From positions 2,914,001 through 2,978,000 of the forward strand of contig OZ241738.1 of NCBI GenBank assembly GCA_965200925.1: a DNA stretch of 64,000 bases. The letters are read 5' to 3'. The position numbers and the translations under genes are program-made. The notes beneath the pieces are model-generated. The model saw nothing but the letters and a program-made list of their open reading frames with translations, was not told where the DNA came from and did not search any database. Position 1 is the first letter of the stretch. Every line of letters starts with the position of its first letter. Below are positions 15,491-24,506 of the stretch, one piece after another. This DNA comes from WTGU01 sp965200925. GTDB taxonomy: Bacteria; Pseudomonadota; Alphaproteobacteria; UBA828.

Positions 15491-16238
15491 TGCCCGCCGC
15501 GAGGAAGCCACCGTCGACGGCGAGCACCTCGCCGGTTATGTAGCGGGCCTCCTCACTCGCGAGGAACAGCGCGGCGGAGGCGGCTTCCTCCGGTGTGCCG
15601 TAGCGGTCGAGCGGGGTGCCGGCGCAATAGACCCGTCGGGTTTCGGGCGAGTGCATGCGGGCGACCAGCTCGGTGTCGATGCCGCCGGGCGCGAGTGCGT
15701 TCACGGTGATGCCGTGCGGGGCGAGTTCGACCGCCATCACCTTGGTCAGGGCGACGACGCCGCCCTTGGCGGCGCCGTAGGCGGCGCGTGCCGTGCCGCC
15801 GCGCAGGCCGGCGACCGAGGCGAGGTTGACGATCCGGCCATAGCCGCGCGCCGCCATGTGCCGTGCGGCGGCTTGGCCGCAATAGAACGTGCCGGAGAGG
15901 TCGATGTCGAGAATCCGGCGCCATTCCTCCGGCGTGGTGTCGAGGAAGCGCCGCTCGACGCCGACTCCGGCGCTGTGGATCAGGATGTCGACGCCGCCGA
16001 ACGTGGCCGCCGCCCGCCCGATCATGGCTTCGGCCTGCTCCGGCCGGCTCACGTCGATCTCCGCGGCGACGGCCCTGGCGCCGTCCGCCGTCAACGCCTG
16101 GGCGACCTCCTCCGCGCCCTTCCGCTCCAGGTCGGCGACGGCGACCGCCGCGCCGTGCGCCGCCAACGCCCGCGCGACCGCGCGGCCGATGCCGCTCGCC
16201 CCGCCAGTCACGACCGCCGCCCGGTCGGTAAAATCCAT
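15474..16238 (-). CDS. Short-chain dehydrogenase/reductase (SDR, classical)
   Basis: A 254-residue NAD(P)-dependent oxidoreductase of the classical SDR family. The cofactor motif TGGASGIGRAVA is at residues about 11-22, an acidic residue in VADLERKG suggests NAD(H) preference, and DIDVSRPEQ and HSAGVGVE (a variant of NNAG) follow. The catalytic Ser-Tyr-Lys set is in NLASVAG and AAYGAAKGG. The C-terminus EVLAVDGGFLAAG is typical of FabG-like alcohol dehydrogenases. The substrate cannot be read from sequence. It is 56 bases downstream of an FAD-linked oxidase gene on the same strand, so the two may act on related hydroxy acids. Confidence 0.9.
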   Translation of the reverse strand: MDFTDRAAVVTGGASGIGRAVARALAAHGAAVAVADLERKGAEEVAQALTADGARAVAAEIDVSRPEQAEAMIGRAAATFGGVDILIHSAGVGVERRFLDTTPEEWRRILDIDLSGTFYCGQAAARHMAARGYGRIVNLASVAGLRGGTARAAYGAAKGGVVALTKVMAVELAPHGITVNALAPGGIDTELVARMHSPETRRVYCAGTPLDRYGTPEEAASAALFLASEEARYITGEVLAVDGGFLAAGIILRG

Positions 16239-16294
16239 CGGTCGCTTCCGCCTCGCTCGCGCCCGCTTCCAGTCGTCGTCGGGCGCCCTGGTCG

Positions 16295-17683
16295 TCAGAC
16301 GACGACCACCTTTCCCGGATTCATCAGGTTGTGCGGGTCGAGCGTCCGTTTGATCGAGCGCATCAGGGCGACGGCGCCGGTGCCGTGCTCGGCCTCGAGG
16401 TGGTGCAGCTTGCCGCAGCCGATGCCGTGTTCACCGGTGCAGGTGCCGCCCATGGCGAGGGCGCGGTCGATCATGCGCCCGTTGAGGCGCTCGGCCTCGG
16501 TCATCTCGGCGGGATCGTCCGGATCGACGAGGAAGCAGACGTGGAAGTTGCCGTCCCCGACGTGCCCCACGATGGGCGCGAGCAACGGCGAGGCGTCGAG
16601 GTCCTTCCTGGTCTCGATCAGGCATTCGGACAGATGCGAGATCGGCACGCAGACGTCCGTCGCCCAGCCCTGCTTGCCGGGTTGCAGGGCGAGGCAGGCG
16701 TAATAGACGTCGTGGCGCGCCTGCCAGAGGGCGCTCCGTTCCTCCGGCCTGGTCGCCCAGCGGAAATCCGAGCCGCCGAATTCCCGGACGATGCCGCGCA
16801 CCTGTTCGACCTGTTCGACGACGCCCTGCTCGGTGCCGTGGAATTCGAAGAAGAGCGTATCCTTCGGCGGATAGTCGAGCTTCGAGAACCTGTTGCAGGC
16901 GTCCATCTGGATGTCGTCGAGCAGCTCCACGCGGGCGATGGGGATGCCCGACTGGATGGTGAGGATCACCGTGTCGACCGCGGCCTCGAGCGAGGGGAAG
17001 GAGCACACCGCCGCCGAGATCGCCTCGGGGATGCCGTAGAGCTTGAGCGTGATCTCGGTCATCACGCCGAGCGTTCCCTCGGAGCCCACGAAAAGCCGGG
17101 TCAGGTCGTAACCGGCCGCCGACTTCCGTGCCCGTCCTCCGGTCGTGATGATCTCGCCATCGGGCAGGACGACGGTGAGGCCGAGCACGTTCTCCTTGAG
17201 CGTGCCGTAGCGCACCGCGTTGGTGCCTGATGCGCGGGTGGCCGACATGCCGCCCAGCGTCGCGTCGGCGCCCGGATCGATGGGGAAGAACAGCCCGGTA
17301 TCGCGCAGGTGGGTGTTGAGCTGCTTGCGCGTCACGCCGGCCTGGACGGTGGCGTCGAGGGCCTCCTGGCTCACCCGGAGCACTGCGTTCATCCGCCCCA
17401 TGTCGAGGGTGACGCCGCCTTCCAGCGCGCAGACATTGCCTTCGACGGAGGTGCCGACGCCGAAGGGGACCATGGGCACGCGGTTCGCGGCGCAGATGCG
17501 GACGATCTCGCTCACCTCCCCGGTGGTTTCGGGGAAGACCACCGCATCCGGCGGCCGCGGCGCATGGTAGGTCTCGCCGGTCGCATGATGCGCGCACACG
17601 GCGCGGGCCGTTGACAGCCGGTCGCCGAGAAGGGCGCCCAGCGCGGCGAGGGTGCCGGAGAGATTCTTCGCGTCCATCTTCAT
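16295..17683 (-). CDS. FAD-binding oxidase, D-lactate dehydrogenase (cytochrome)/GlcD-like
   Basis: A 462-residue flavoprotein paralogous to GlcD. The FAD domain has VPFGVGTSVEGNVCAL near residue 85 and DPGADATLGGMSATRASGTNAVRYG near 140-165. The C-terminal substrate domain contains PIVGHVGDGNFHVCF, the metal/His set CTGEHGIGCGKLHHL and LDPHNLMNPGKVV at the very end. This combination is typical of D-lactate dehydrogenase (cytochrome) and D-2-hydroxyglutarate dehydrogenase relatives. The ATG at 17683 (MKMDAK) follows CTGGGG; an ATG six codons earlier lacks a site. It probably oxidises a D-2-hydroxy acid; the exact acid is open. Confidence 0.88.
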   Translation of the reverse strand: MKMDAKNLSGTLAALGALLGDRLSTARAVCAHHATGETYHAPRPPDAVVFPETTGEVSEIVRICAANRVPMVPFGVGTSVEGNVCALEGGVTLDMGRMNAVLRVSQEALDATVQAGVTRKQLNTHLRDTGLFFPIDPGADATLGGMSATRASGTNAVRYGTLKENVLGLTVVLPDGEIITTGGRARKSAAGYDLTRLFVGSEGTLGVMTEITLKLYGIPEAISAAVCSFPSLEAAVDTVILTIQSGIPIARVELLDDIQMDACNRFSKLDYPPKDTLFFEFHGTEQGVVEQVEQVRGIVREFGGSDFRWATRPEERSALWQARHDVYYACLALQPGKQGWATDVCVPISHLSECLIETRKDLDASPLLAPIVGHVGDGNFHVCFLVDPDDPAEMTEAERLNGRMIDRALAMGGTCTGEHGIGCGKLHHLEAEHGTGAVALMRSIKRTLDPHNLMNPGKVVVV

Positions 17684-17735
17684 CACCCCAGGATAGCGCA
17701 CGGCGCTTTATGGAGCCGAGTCAAGGTTTTTCTGA

Positions 17736-19535
17736 TCATTTGAGGGAGTCCGGGCCCGGCCAAGCCCGTGCGACGATATCAGCCAAGCGTCTGCTGCGGG
17801 CCTGGATCGACTCGGTGTCCCAATTCCTTCCTTCGGTTTCGGCCAGCAGGGTTTTGTTCAGGAACAGGACGCTGTGATCGGCCAGAATCTTGCGTTTGGA
17901 TGCCCATGCGTCGTTAGACATGGACGAGTTAAGTCGATTGTTGACCAGCGTCAGATTACCGATCGTATGAATGAGGCGATTTCGCTCATCAGTTACCGTT
18001 TCCGGGTTACCGCCACCGGGAATCGGCCATCTCGCTGCCCAGCTCTGGGGCATTACGTGCTCTATCGGGAGGCCCCGCGGGACCCCGGAGCACTCTGCCT
18101 TCGATTCTTGACGCAACTGCCCCTCAATGCCCTCCAAGACGAGACGCAGTCTACTGCGCGTCAGTAGACGGTAGAGAGGAAGCGTGACCAAGCTATCCTC
18201 CAGAGCCTTGTCGTTTGGCCATTCTCTGGCGTTGGCAGTCTGGCGCTTCAGAAAATCGAAAACGATCGCTCCGGCATCGTCTAGGCATCGTTTCTGTAAC
18301 TCACCGGCCAGGGAAAGAGTTAACTGATTGTAGTCCTTGGCAGTATAGCGGCAGACCATCCGCCTTACCAAGAAGCTCTCTATGGCACGCAAGCTCTTGC
18401 TCCGCTGCTCGTAAGGTGCCAGCAGAAGCAGCAGAAGGACAGGAGTTATAGCGCCCACTTGCATAACGTCAAATCGGTCACGGAGTTGACGTTCGTCGGC
18501 TGTTGCCGCTCCGCCGATGCTGAAGCGCCGATAATTTGCCAAGTCGCGCTTGACTTCGGACATGATATCATCTATCGATGGATGTTCTTTTGAGTATGTC
18601 TGAAAAGCGTTGAACACACGGATAAGTGCCACATTGGCGGCGTCTTCCACGGATGTCTCAGCCTTGCGCATCAATATCCAGTAATAAAACAGCCAGTCTA
18701 TGCGTGGAAGTCGGCGCCGTCCGCGTCCGATTTCTTCCCGCCACCATTTATCTCCCAAGTCACCCCAAACGGTCACTTCATCGGTTTTGGACATCACATA
18801 ATTCTTGATGAGTTCGGACTGCAACAACGGTGTGCCGCGCGCGTTTAGAGTTTCGAAAATGATGTGCGGGTCTTCGTCATGATCCAGATCGATGACAACC
18901 AACTGAAACAAATCAACCGTCGCGGTCGTGAGTGCATCCATACCGCAGCTGACGTCCGAGTGGTCCTTGAGCCACTCTCTCGTTTGCAATTGAAAATATT
19001 CGTGAGCCTGAACGATTCGGGACCTTTCAAAGGCATTGGTAGGTAGGCCATTATCCATGGCGTGCTTGAATGCTTCTCGATCAAGAATTGTCGGCCATAA
19101 CTTGAAGATGTGTTCTTCGTTATCACCGACTCGATGCTTTTGGTTAGTAACGAGCTCTGACAGAAATTCAGCGCTGTCTTTCAGATTGCACTCTTCGCAA
19201 ACTTGCCGAAGCGCGTCAAGCAAAAGTTGGAGCGTGGTTAACCTCTGCTGACCGTCAATGACTCGCCGCTGAGGGATAGCCCTTGTCGCGGTGGGGACCT
19301 GTTGATTAACGACGGCGCCGAGGAAATGGTGTGGAGTCTGATCCAGGGCTTTCACTGGGTCGCCTTTGCAATCTCCCAGTTTTTCAAGATAACTTTCCGC
19401 AGTGTTGCGAGTGTCCTCCCACAAAGGCTCCCATTGATCCTCTTGATTCCATACATATGGACGCTGAAATTGCGGAATTACATAGTGGATCTCCTTCTGG
19501 AACAATTCCTTGGGAGTAAGAATGTCAGTCTTCAT
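17736..19535 (-). CDS. DUF262/DUF1524 protein, GmrSD-like restriction/anti-phage enzyme
   Basis: A 599-residue protein fusing both GmrSD-type domains. The N-terminal DUF262 (ParB/sulfiredoxin-like, NTP-using) domain has QFQRPYVW at residues 22-29 and IDGQQRLTTLQLLLDA from residue 93. The C-terminal DUF1524 HNH-like nuclease domain has EHVMPQ at 492-497, then HTIGNLTLVNNRLNSSMSN and a W-x-x-K segment, the expected His-Asn-Asn set. GmrSD enzymes cleave phage DNA with modified cytosines, and related proteins serve other defence systems. The gene is clearly AT-richer than its neighbours and stands alone between metabolic genes with its own promoter. It looks intact. Whether it targets modified DNA is inference. 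Confidence 0.85.
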   Translation of the reverse strand: MKTDILTPKELFQKEIHYVIPQFQRPYVWNQEDQWEPLWEDTRNTAESYLEKLGDCKGDPVKALDQTPHHFLGAVVNQQVPTATRAIPQRRVIDGQQRLTTLQLLLDALRQVCEECNLKDSAEFLSELVTNQKHRVGDNEEHIFKLWPTILDREAFKHAMDNGLPTNAFERSRIVQAHEYFQLQTREWLKDHSDVSCGMDALTTATVDLFQLVVIDLDHDEDPHIIFETLNARGTPLLQSELIKNYVMSKTDEVTVWGDLGDKWWREEIGRGRRRLPRIDWLFYYWILMRKAETSVEDAANVALIRVFNAFQTYSKEHPSIDDIMSEVKRDLANYRRFSIGGAATADERQLRDRFDVMQVGAITPVLLLLLLAPYEQRSKSLRAIESFLVRRMVCRYTAKDYNQLTLSLAGELQKRCLDDAGAIVFDFLKRQTANAREWPNDKALEDSLVTLPLYRLLTRSRLRLVLEGIEGQLRQESKAECSGVPRGLPIEHVMPQSWAARWPIPGGGNPETVTDERNRLIHTIGNLTLVNNRLNSSMSNDAWASKRKILADHSVLFLNKTLLAETEGRNWDTESIQARSRRLADIVARAWPGPDSLK

Positions 19536-19558
19536 GGCTAGGGTGCTCCTCGAGCAAA

Positions 19559-19635
19559 CGTTGGCCTATTGACAAGCTCGTGCCTTGCATTCGTGCTGTA
19601 TACCACGTCTAAGTGGGCTGGTCAATAGGCTAACG
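19559..19635. repeat. Nearly perfect 19-bp inverted repeat around the promoter of the DUF262 gene
   Basis: The left arm at 19559-19577 (CGTTGGCCTATTGACAAGC) and the right arm at 19617-19635, read in reverse, agree at 17 of 19 positions, with a perfect 10-base core GCCTATTGAC. The right arm contains the -35 box of the DUF262 promoter and the stop codon of the class II aldolase gene. It could be an operator pair or the mark of an insertion event. Confidence 0.7.
19597..19625 (-). promoter_or_regulatory. Sigma70-type promoter of the DUF262/DUF1524 gene
   Basis: On the minus strand TTGACC (19620-19625) and TATACA (19597-19602) are separated by 17 bases and lie about 60 bases upstream of the ATG at 19535. 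Both boxes are close to consensus. The promoter sits between the arms of the 19-bp inverted repeat. Confidence 0.6.
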
Positions 19636-20406
19636 GCGGTAGGAGGGGTCCTCCCGGTCGAGGCGCCGTAGCAGGGCGTCGAAGCCGATCCGGGCCCATT
19701 CCGGGTCGCCGGTGCCTTGGCCGGTCTGCGCCGTCCGCTCGATCACCCGCTTCGGCGGCAGGGCAAGGGGGCTGCCCGCTTGCGCGGCGATCTGGATCTC
19801 GCAGCTGCGCTCCAGATAGTGCATCAAGGTGAAGGCCTCGGCGATCGAGCGGCCCCAGGTCAGGGTGCCGTGGTTGCGCAGGAACATCATGGGGCAGTCG
19901 CCCAGGTCGCGGACGAAGGTCTCGCGCTCGGCCGGGGGCAGGCCCGGGCCGGCGTAGTCGTGGTAGGCGATGCGCCCGGCATGGGTGATCGCGAACTGGT
20001 TGACCGGCAGGAGCCCGCATTTCTGCGCGGAAACCGCCACGCCCGGCACCGTGTGGAGGTGCATGACGCTCTCCGCCTCCGGGACGGCCTCGAACACCGT
20101 CCGGTGCACGATCCAGCCCGCCGGGTTCGCCGCGCCCGGCGTCGGGCCGGCGCTGTCGCCCTCGATGTCCACGGTCAGCAGGCTGGACGCCGTGACGTCG
20201 TCGAACAGATCGCCGAAGCCGATGAAGAGATAGCGGTCGCGCCGGTCGGGGATGCGGACCGAAAGATGGGTGTAGATCAGGTCATCCATGCCCCGCCGGT
20301 AGAACATCCGGTAGCACGCGGCGAGTTCGCGCCGGGCCTGCCGTTCTGCCCGGGAGACGCGCTTGCGCGCTCCCGTCGCGCCGGCTTCGGCGCTGGCGCG
20401 GGCCAT
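19630..20406 (-). CDS. Class II aldolase/adducin family protein
   Basis: A 258-residue zinc-dependent aldolase-fold protein. The metal-binding histidines are in HLHTVPGVAVSA and the later RNHGTLTWG. The N-terminal half has LAACYRMFYRRGMDDL and YTHLSVRIPD, the usual HLS-type motif. Members include fuculose-phosphate aldolase-like enzymes, decarboxylases and many uncharacterised proteins; the divergence here (FIGFGDLFDDVTAS in place of the phosphate-binding text) suggests the uncharacterised SgaE/adducin-like branch. The ATG at 20406 lies 23 bases after the hydantoinase B gene on the same strand, so it is the last gene of that operon. Confidence 0.88.
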   Translation of the reverse strand: MARASAEAGATGARKRVSRAERQARRELAACYRMFYRRGMDDLIYTHLSVRIPDRRDRYLFIGFGDLFDDVTASSLLTVDIEGDSAGPTPGAANPAGWIVHRTVFEAVPEAESVMHLHTVPGVAVSAQKCGLLPVNQFAITHAGRIAYHDYAGPGLPPAERETFVRDLGDCPMMFLRNHGTLTWGRSIAEAFTLMHYLERSCEIQIAAQAGSPLALPPKRVIERTAQTGQGTGDPEWARIGFDALLRRLDREDPSYRR

Positions 20407-20429
20407 GCGGCCTCGCGCCCGCTGCGCCC

Positions 20430-22172
20430 CTATTCCGCCGCTTCGGGGAGCGACGTGGCCGCGTCGCCGTAGCGCGCGAGCCAGCCCTCGTCGTAGCCGT
20501 AATCCCGGCGCGCCGCCTCGGCGCTCACATAGCCTTCGAGCACGTCTTCGACGACGGCATGGGGGTCGCGGTCGCGCGGGTCGCCGTAGCCGCCGCCGCC
20601 CGGTGCCTTGACCGAGACCCGCTCCCCCGGCCGGATCGGCACGTTCGAATACTTGCTGGTGGAAATCTTGCCGAACGCTTGGCCGACCGTGGTCCAGTCG
20701 TTCGCGCCCTCCCGCCGGAAGAGCGTCGCGCCCGGAATCCCGTCGCCGCCGCCGCCCAAGCCCCAGGCGACCTTCCTGTGCTTGTTGGTCATCTGGCTGA
20801 TCGTCACGTCGCCGGTGCACAGCATCGTCTTGGAGATGCTCAAGCCGCCGCGATGGGCGCCGGCGCCGCCGGAATCGGCGCGCAGCGCATACTCCTCGAC
20901 GATCCAGGGGAAGCGTGTCTCGAACACCTCGGTCGGCGTGTTGGCGCAATTGCCGTTGATCGAATCGGTCGCGTCGTTGCCGTCCGCGAAGCTGCGCGCG
21001 CCGTAGCCGACATAGGAGAAGTCGAAGGCGCCGATCGGCTCGTCGTTGCGCGCATCGTAGCCACCGAAGACGAAGCAGCCATGGGTGGTGCCCTCGGAGG
21101 CCATCACGCGGTCCGGTGCCGCCGGGGTCATCGCGCCCAGAATGACGGCAACGATCAGCGGATGGGTCTCGGTGTTGCCGCCGACCTCGGAGCCGGGATA
21201 GTCCACGTTCATCACCGTACCGGCGGGTGCGATCACGCGGATCGGGCGGAAGCAGCCCGAGTTCTTCGGGATCGTCTGGTCCGTCAGGTGGAGCATGGCG
21301 TTGTAGGAGGCCGACCAGGCGACGCCCAGCGTGGCGTTGATTGGCCCCTTGGCCTGCGGCGAGGAGCCCGTGTAGTCGATCACCACCTCGTCGCCCTGGA
21401 CATGGACGGCGCAGCGGATGGTGAATTCCTTGTCCTCGATGCCGTCGTCTTCCAACCCGTCCTCGAAGGTATAGCGGCCGTCGGGGAAGGCCGCGATCTC
21501 CGCCCGCATCCGCGCCTCGGAATAATCCATGAGGTCGGCGACGGTGCGGCGGAACAGGGCGGTGCCGTACTTGCCGATCAGCTCCTTCATGCGCGCCTCG
21601 CCCAGATCGACCGCGGAAATCAGGGCGCGGATGTCGCCGTAGTTCTGGCGCGGGGTGCGCACGTTGGCGAGCATCAGCTTCCAGACCTCGACCACGTCCC
21701 GCCCGGCCTTCTTGATCTTGACCGGCGGCACGCGGAGGCCCTCGTGGAAGATCTCGGTCGCCTCGCCGGGGAAGCCACCGGGCACCATGCCGCCGACCTC
21801 GACGAAATGCCCGATGGCGACGGCGAATCCCATCAATTCGCCGTCCACGAAGATGGGCTTGAACATGGTGTGCTCGGGCGTGTGCAGCCCGCCCCGGTAG
21901 GGGTCGTTGTGCACGATGACGTCGCCCTCGTGGATCTCGGAGAGCGCGATCTCCTTCACCATGGAGCGCACGAGGAGCGGCACGCCGCCGATCTGCGCCG
22001 GGCAGAATTCGGCGACGGCGATCATCTCGCCCTCGGTGTTGGCGAGGGCGCAGGTGAAGTCCTCCGCCTCCGAGAAGATGGTGGAATAGGCGGTCTTCTG
22101 CACGTTGACGCCCATCTCGCGGCAGATCGCGACCATGGCAGATTCGACGATGTTCATCGTGACCATGTCCAT
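20430..22172 (-). CDS. hyuB: Hydantoinase B/oxoprolinase family protein
   Basis: A 580-residue B subunit of an ATP-dependent hydantoinase/oxoprolinase/acetone-carboxylase-type enzyme. Characteristic segments: MAICREMGVNVQKTAYST shortly after the start (as VAICREMG), HEGDVIVHNDPYRGGLHTPEH, AIGHFVEVGGMVPGG, VIDYTGSSPQAKGPINAT, and near the end APGGGGYGDPRDRDP. The ATG at 22172 has AGAGGAA seven bases upstream. It follows hydantoinase A by 26 bases and is followed by the class II aldolase. These pairs open cyclic amides such as hydantoins or 5-oxoproline with ATP; the actual substrate is unknown. Confidence 0.92.
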   Translation of the reverse strand: MDMVTMNIVESAMVAICREMGVNVQKTAYSTIFSEAEDFTCALANTEGEMIAVAEFCPAQIGGVPLLVRSMVKEIALSEIHEGDVIVHNDPYRGGLHTPEHTMFKPIFVDGELMGFAVAIGHFVEVGGMVPGGFPGEATEIFHEGLRVPPVKIKKAGRDVVEVWKLMLANVRTPRQNYGDIRALISAVDLGEARMKELIGKYGTALFRRTVADLMDYSEARMRAEIAAFPDGRYTFEDGLEDDGIEDKEFTIRCAVHVQGDEVVIDYTGSSPQAKGPINATLGVAWSASYNAMLHLTDQTIPKNSGCFRPIRVIAPAGTVMNVDYPGSEVGGNTETHPLIVAVILGAMTPAAPDRVMASEGTTHGCFVFGGYDARNDEPIGAFDFSYVGYGARSFADGNDATDSINGNCANTPTEVFETRFPWIVEEYALRADSGGAGAHRGGLSISKTMLCTGDVTISQMTNKHRKVAWGLGGGGDGIPGATLFRREGANDWTTVGQAFGKISTSKYSNVPIRPGERVSVKAPGGGGYGDPRDRDPHAVVEDVLEGYVSAEAARRDYGYDEGWLARYGDAATSLPEAAE

Positions 22173-22198
22173 GACGGGTTCCTCTCGCGGTGGTGGGT

Positions 22199-24253
22199 TC
22201 AGCGCTCGCGCGCGATTGTGCCGACCAGGACGTTGCCGTAGCGGTCGATCCGCACCGGCAACCCGGGGCGGATCACGGTGATGGAGGCTGGCTCCTCGAT
22301 CAGCGCCGGCCCCTCGAAGCGGTGGCCCCGGCGAAGCGCGGCGCGGTCGTAGACCGGCGTCTCCGCCCAGCCTTCCTCGAACAGAACCTTCCGCCCGCCC
22401 GCAGGGCGGGGCGGCCCGGATGCGGGGGCGATTTCGGCGAGGCGCGGCTTTCCCGTCACCGAGACGGCGGTGATCTTGATCGATGTCATCTCGATCTTCT
22501 CGCCCGGGATGTCGAAGTTGAAGCGGGCGCGGTGGGCGCGGTGGAAGGCCGTCCACAACCCGGCCAGGGTCGCGTCGTCGAAGTGGTCGAAGGCGATCGG
22601 CACGTCGAGTTCGTGGTTCTGCCCCAGATAGCGCATCTCGATCGAGCGGTGGATCGCGATGTCCCCGCCGTAGCCCTGGCCCTCGAGCGCGGCGATTCCC
22701 TCGCCGATCAGGTCGGAGAGCACCCTGTTGGCGTGCTCCCGGTCGAACGCCGCCGACGTCATCTGGGCCGTCCGTTCCAGGTCGACGCGCGCGTCGGTCA
22801 TCAGGAAGCCGAAGGCGGAGAACTGCCCCGGATGGTTCGGCACGATGCCGCTCGGGATGTTGGCGTCTGCCATCAGATCGGCGGCGTGCACCGGGCCCGC
22901 GCCGCCGAACGCGAGCAGCGTGAAGTCGCGCGGGTCGAGGCCGCGCTCGGTCAGCACCGAGCGCAGCGCGCCGATCATGTTGTTGTTGGCGATCCGCACC
23001 ATGGCGAGGGCGGTCTCTTCGACCGGCTTGTCGATCGCCGTTGCGACCGAGGCCACCGCTGCCGTCGCGGCGTCCTTGTCCAGGTTCATGGTGCCGCCGA
23101 GGAAGTTCCGCGGGTTGATGCGGCCGATGACGACGTTCGCGTCCGTCACCGTGGCCCGACTTCCGCCCAGGCCGTAGCAGGCCGGGCCGGGCGCCGCGCC
23201 GGCGCTCTCGGGGCCGACGCGCAGCATCCCGCCCTTGTCGATCCAGGCGAGCGAGCCGCCGCCGGCGCCCATGGTGCGGATGTCGATCATCGGGATCTGG
23301 ATCGGCAGGCCGAATTCGATCTCGAAACTCGTCGTGAAGCTCTCGTTGCCGCCGACCACGGTGGAGACGTCGGTGGAGGTGCCGCCCATGTCGAGGGTGA
23401 CGAGGTGGTCGACGCCGACGCTGCGAGCGAGCTGCCTGGCGCCGACGACGCCGCCGGTAGGCCCGGAAAGGGTCATCTGGACGGGCCGCTCGGCCGCCGC
23501 TTCGAGGGTCATCTCCCCGCCGTTCGATTTGATCGCGGCGACATGCCGGGTGACGCCCCTCTCGTCCAGCCGGCGCCGCATGGCGCGCAGGTGGCTGCCC
23601 ACGAGCGGCTTGATGTAGGCGTCCGCGATGGTCGTGGACGCGCGCTCGAACTCCTTCCACTTGGGCAGGACCTCATAGGAAATGCTCACGGGGATATCCG
23701 GGCATGCCTCAGCGAAGAGCGCCCGCGCCTCCCGCTCGTGGTCCGGTGCGACGAAGGAGAACAGGAAGTTGATTGCGATCGCTTCGATTCGCCCGTCCGC
23801 CGCGATCTCGCGGGCGATCGCCCGGACCCGCTCCCGGTCGAGCGGCCGGTACACCTCGCCGCGGGCCAGGATCCGCTCGTCGACCTCGTAGCAGTGGCGC
23901 CGCTTGACCAGGGGCTTCGCCTTGATCCAGGTGATGTCGTAATGGCTCTTGCGCTTGCCCCGCTGGATGAACGGCACGTCGCGAAAGCCCGTGGTGGTCA
24001 CGTAGGCGACCGTGGCGCCCTTGCGCTCGAGGATCGCGTTGGTCGCGATCGTGGTGCCGAAGCGGATGTTGCCGATTGCCCCCGGATCGCCGGCGCGGTC
24101 CAGGCCGTCGAGGATGCCGTCGATCGGGTCGGCCGGGGTGGAGAGGGTCTTCCAGACGTCGACCGCGCGGGTCTCGGGATCGTAGCGCACGAAGTCGGTG
24201 AACGTACCGCCCACATCGATCCCGACCAAGCCGCTCACGCCTCTCGCTCCCAT
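22199..24253 (-). CDS. hyuA: Hydantoinase A/oxoprolinase family protein
   Basis: A 684-residue A subunit with an actin-like ATPase fold. The phosphate-1 motif GIDVGGTFTDFV is at the N-terminus, then GTTIATNAILERKGA, the second nucleotide motif TLDMGGTSTDVS and IRTMGAGGGSLAWID, and LAFGGAGPVHAADL. These are diagnostic of the HyuA/oxoprolinase family. The ATG at 24253 is used; a GTG five codons later (just before SGLVGID) is an equally plausible start because the conserved text begins there. It is the first large gene of the HyuA-HyuB-aldolase operon, preceded by a 71-residue Cys4 protein 37 bases upstream. Confidence 0.92.
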   Translation of the reverse strand: MGARGVSGLVGIDVGGTFTDFVRYDPETRAVDVWKTLSTPADPIDGILDGLDRAGDPGAIGNIRFGTTIATNAILERKGATVAYVTTTGFRDVPFIQRGKRKSHYDITWIKAKPLVKRRHCYEVDERILARGEVYRPLDRERVRAIAREIAADGRIEAIAINFLFSFVAPDHEREARALFAEACPDIPVSISYEVLPKWKEFERASTTIADAYIKPLVGSHLRAMRRRLDERGVTRHVAAIKSNGGEMTLEAAAERPVQMTLSGPTGGVVGARQLARSVGVDHLVTLDMGGTSTDVSTVVGGNESFTTSFEIEFGLPIQIPMIDIRTMGAGGGSLAWIDKGGMLRVGPESAGAAPGPACYGLGGSRATVTDANVVIGRINPRNFLGGTMNLDKDAATAAVASVATAIDKPVEETALAMVRIANNNMIGALRSVLTERGLDPRDFTLLAFGGAGPVHAADLMADANIPSGIVPNHPGQFSAFGFLMTDARVDLERTAQMTSAAFDREHANRVLSDLIGEGIAALEGQGYGGDIAIHRSIEMRYLGQNHELDVPIAFDHFDDATLAGLWTAFHRAHRARFNFDIPGEKIEMTSIKITAVSVTGKPRLAEIAPASGPPRPAGGRKVLFEEGWAETPVYDRAALRRGHRFEGPALIEEPASITVIRPGLPVRIDRYGNVLVGTIARER

Positions 24254-24290
24254 CCGCCGCGCGGCGGCGCGCCGAATACCGCCCGCCGGT

Positions 24291-24506
24291 TCAGCCGGTT
24301 TCGTGAATGCCCTGTTTCGGCAGCGGAATCCGGGGTTGCTCGACGCCCTTGGCCCGGGCCGTGAACCATTTCACGCACCAGTCCGAGCAGAACAAGCGGT
24401 CGGTGCCCTCGACCGCGGCGGTGATCCCGTCGTCGTAGATGAGCACGCCGCAATTGTCGCATTTCACGTAGCGCTCGATGTAGTAGCCGTTGTCGGAAAA
24501 GCGCAT
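24291..24506 (-). CDS. Small four-cysteine (treble-clef-like) metal-binding protein
   Basis: A 71-residue protein with CDNC at about residues 16-19 and CSDWC at about 40-44, the spacing of a treble-clef or TRASH-like zinc site. The rest is YIERYVK before and VKWFTARAKG after the site. There is no membrane or signal segment. It precedes hydantoinase A by 37 bases on the same strand and probably shares its transcript, so a metal or assembly role for the HyuAB enzyme is conceivable but unproven. I do not recognise a named family. Confidence 0.7.
   Translation of the reverse strand: MRFSDNGYYIERYVKCDNCGVLIYDDGITAAVEGTDRLFCSDWCVKWFTARAKGVEQPRIPLPKQGIHETG

Noticed and set aside
20430..23660. A 1076-residue minus-strand frame spanning hydantoinases B and A
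   Set aside because: Only its C-terminal 580 residues are real (hydantoinase B); the earlier part overlaps hydantoinase A in a different frame.
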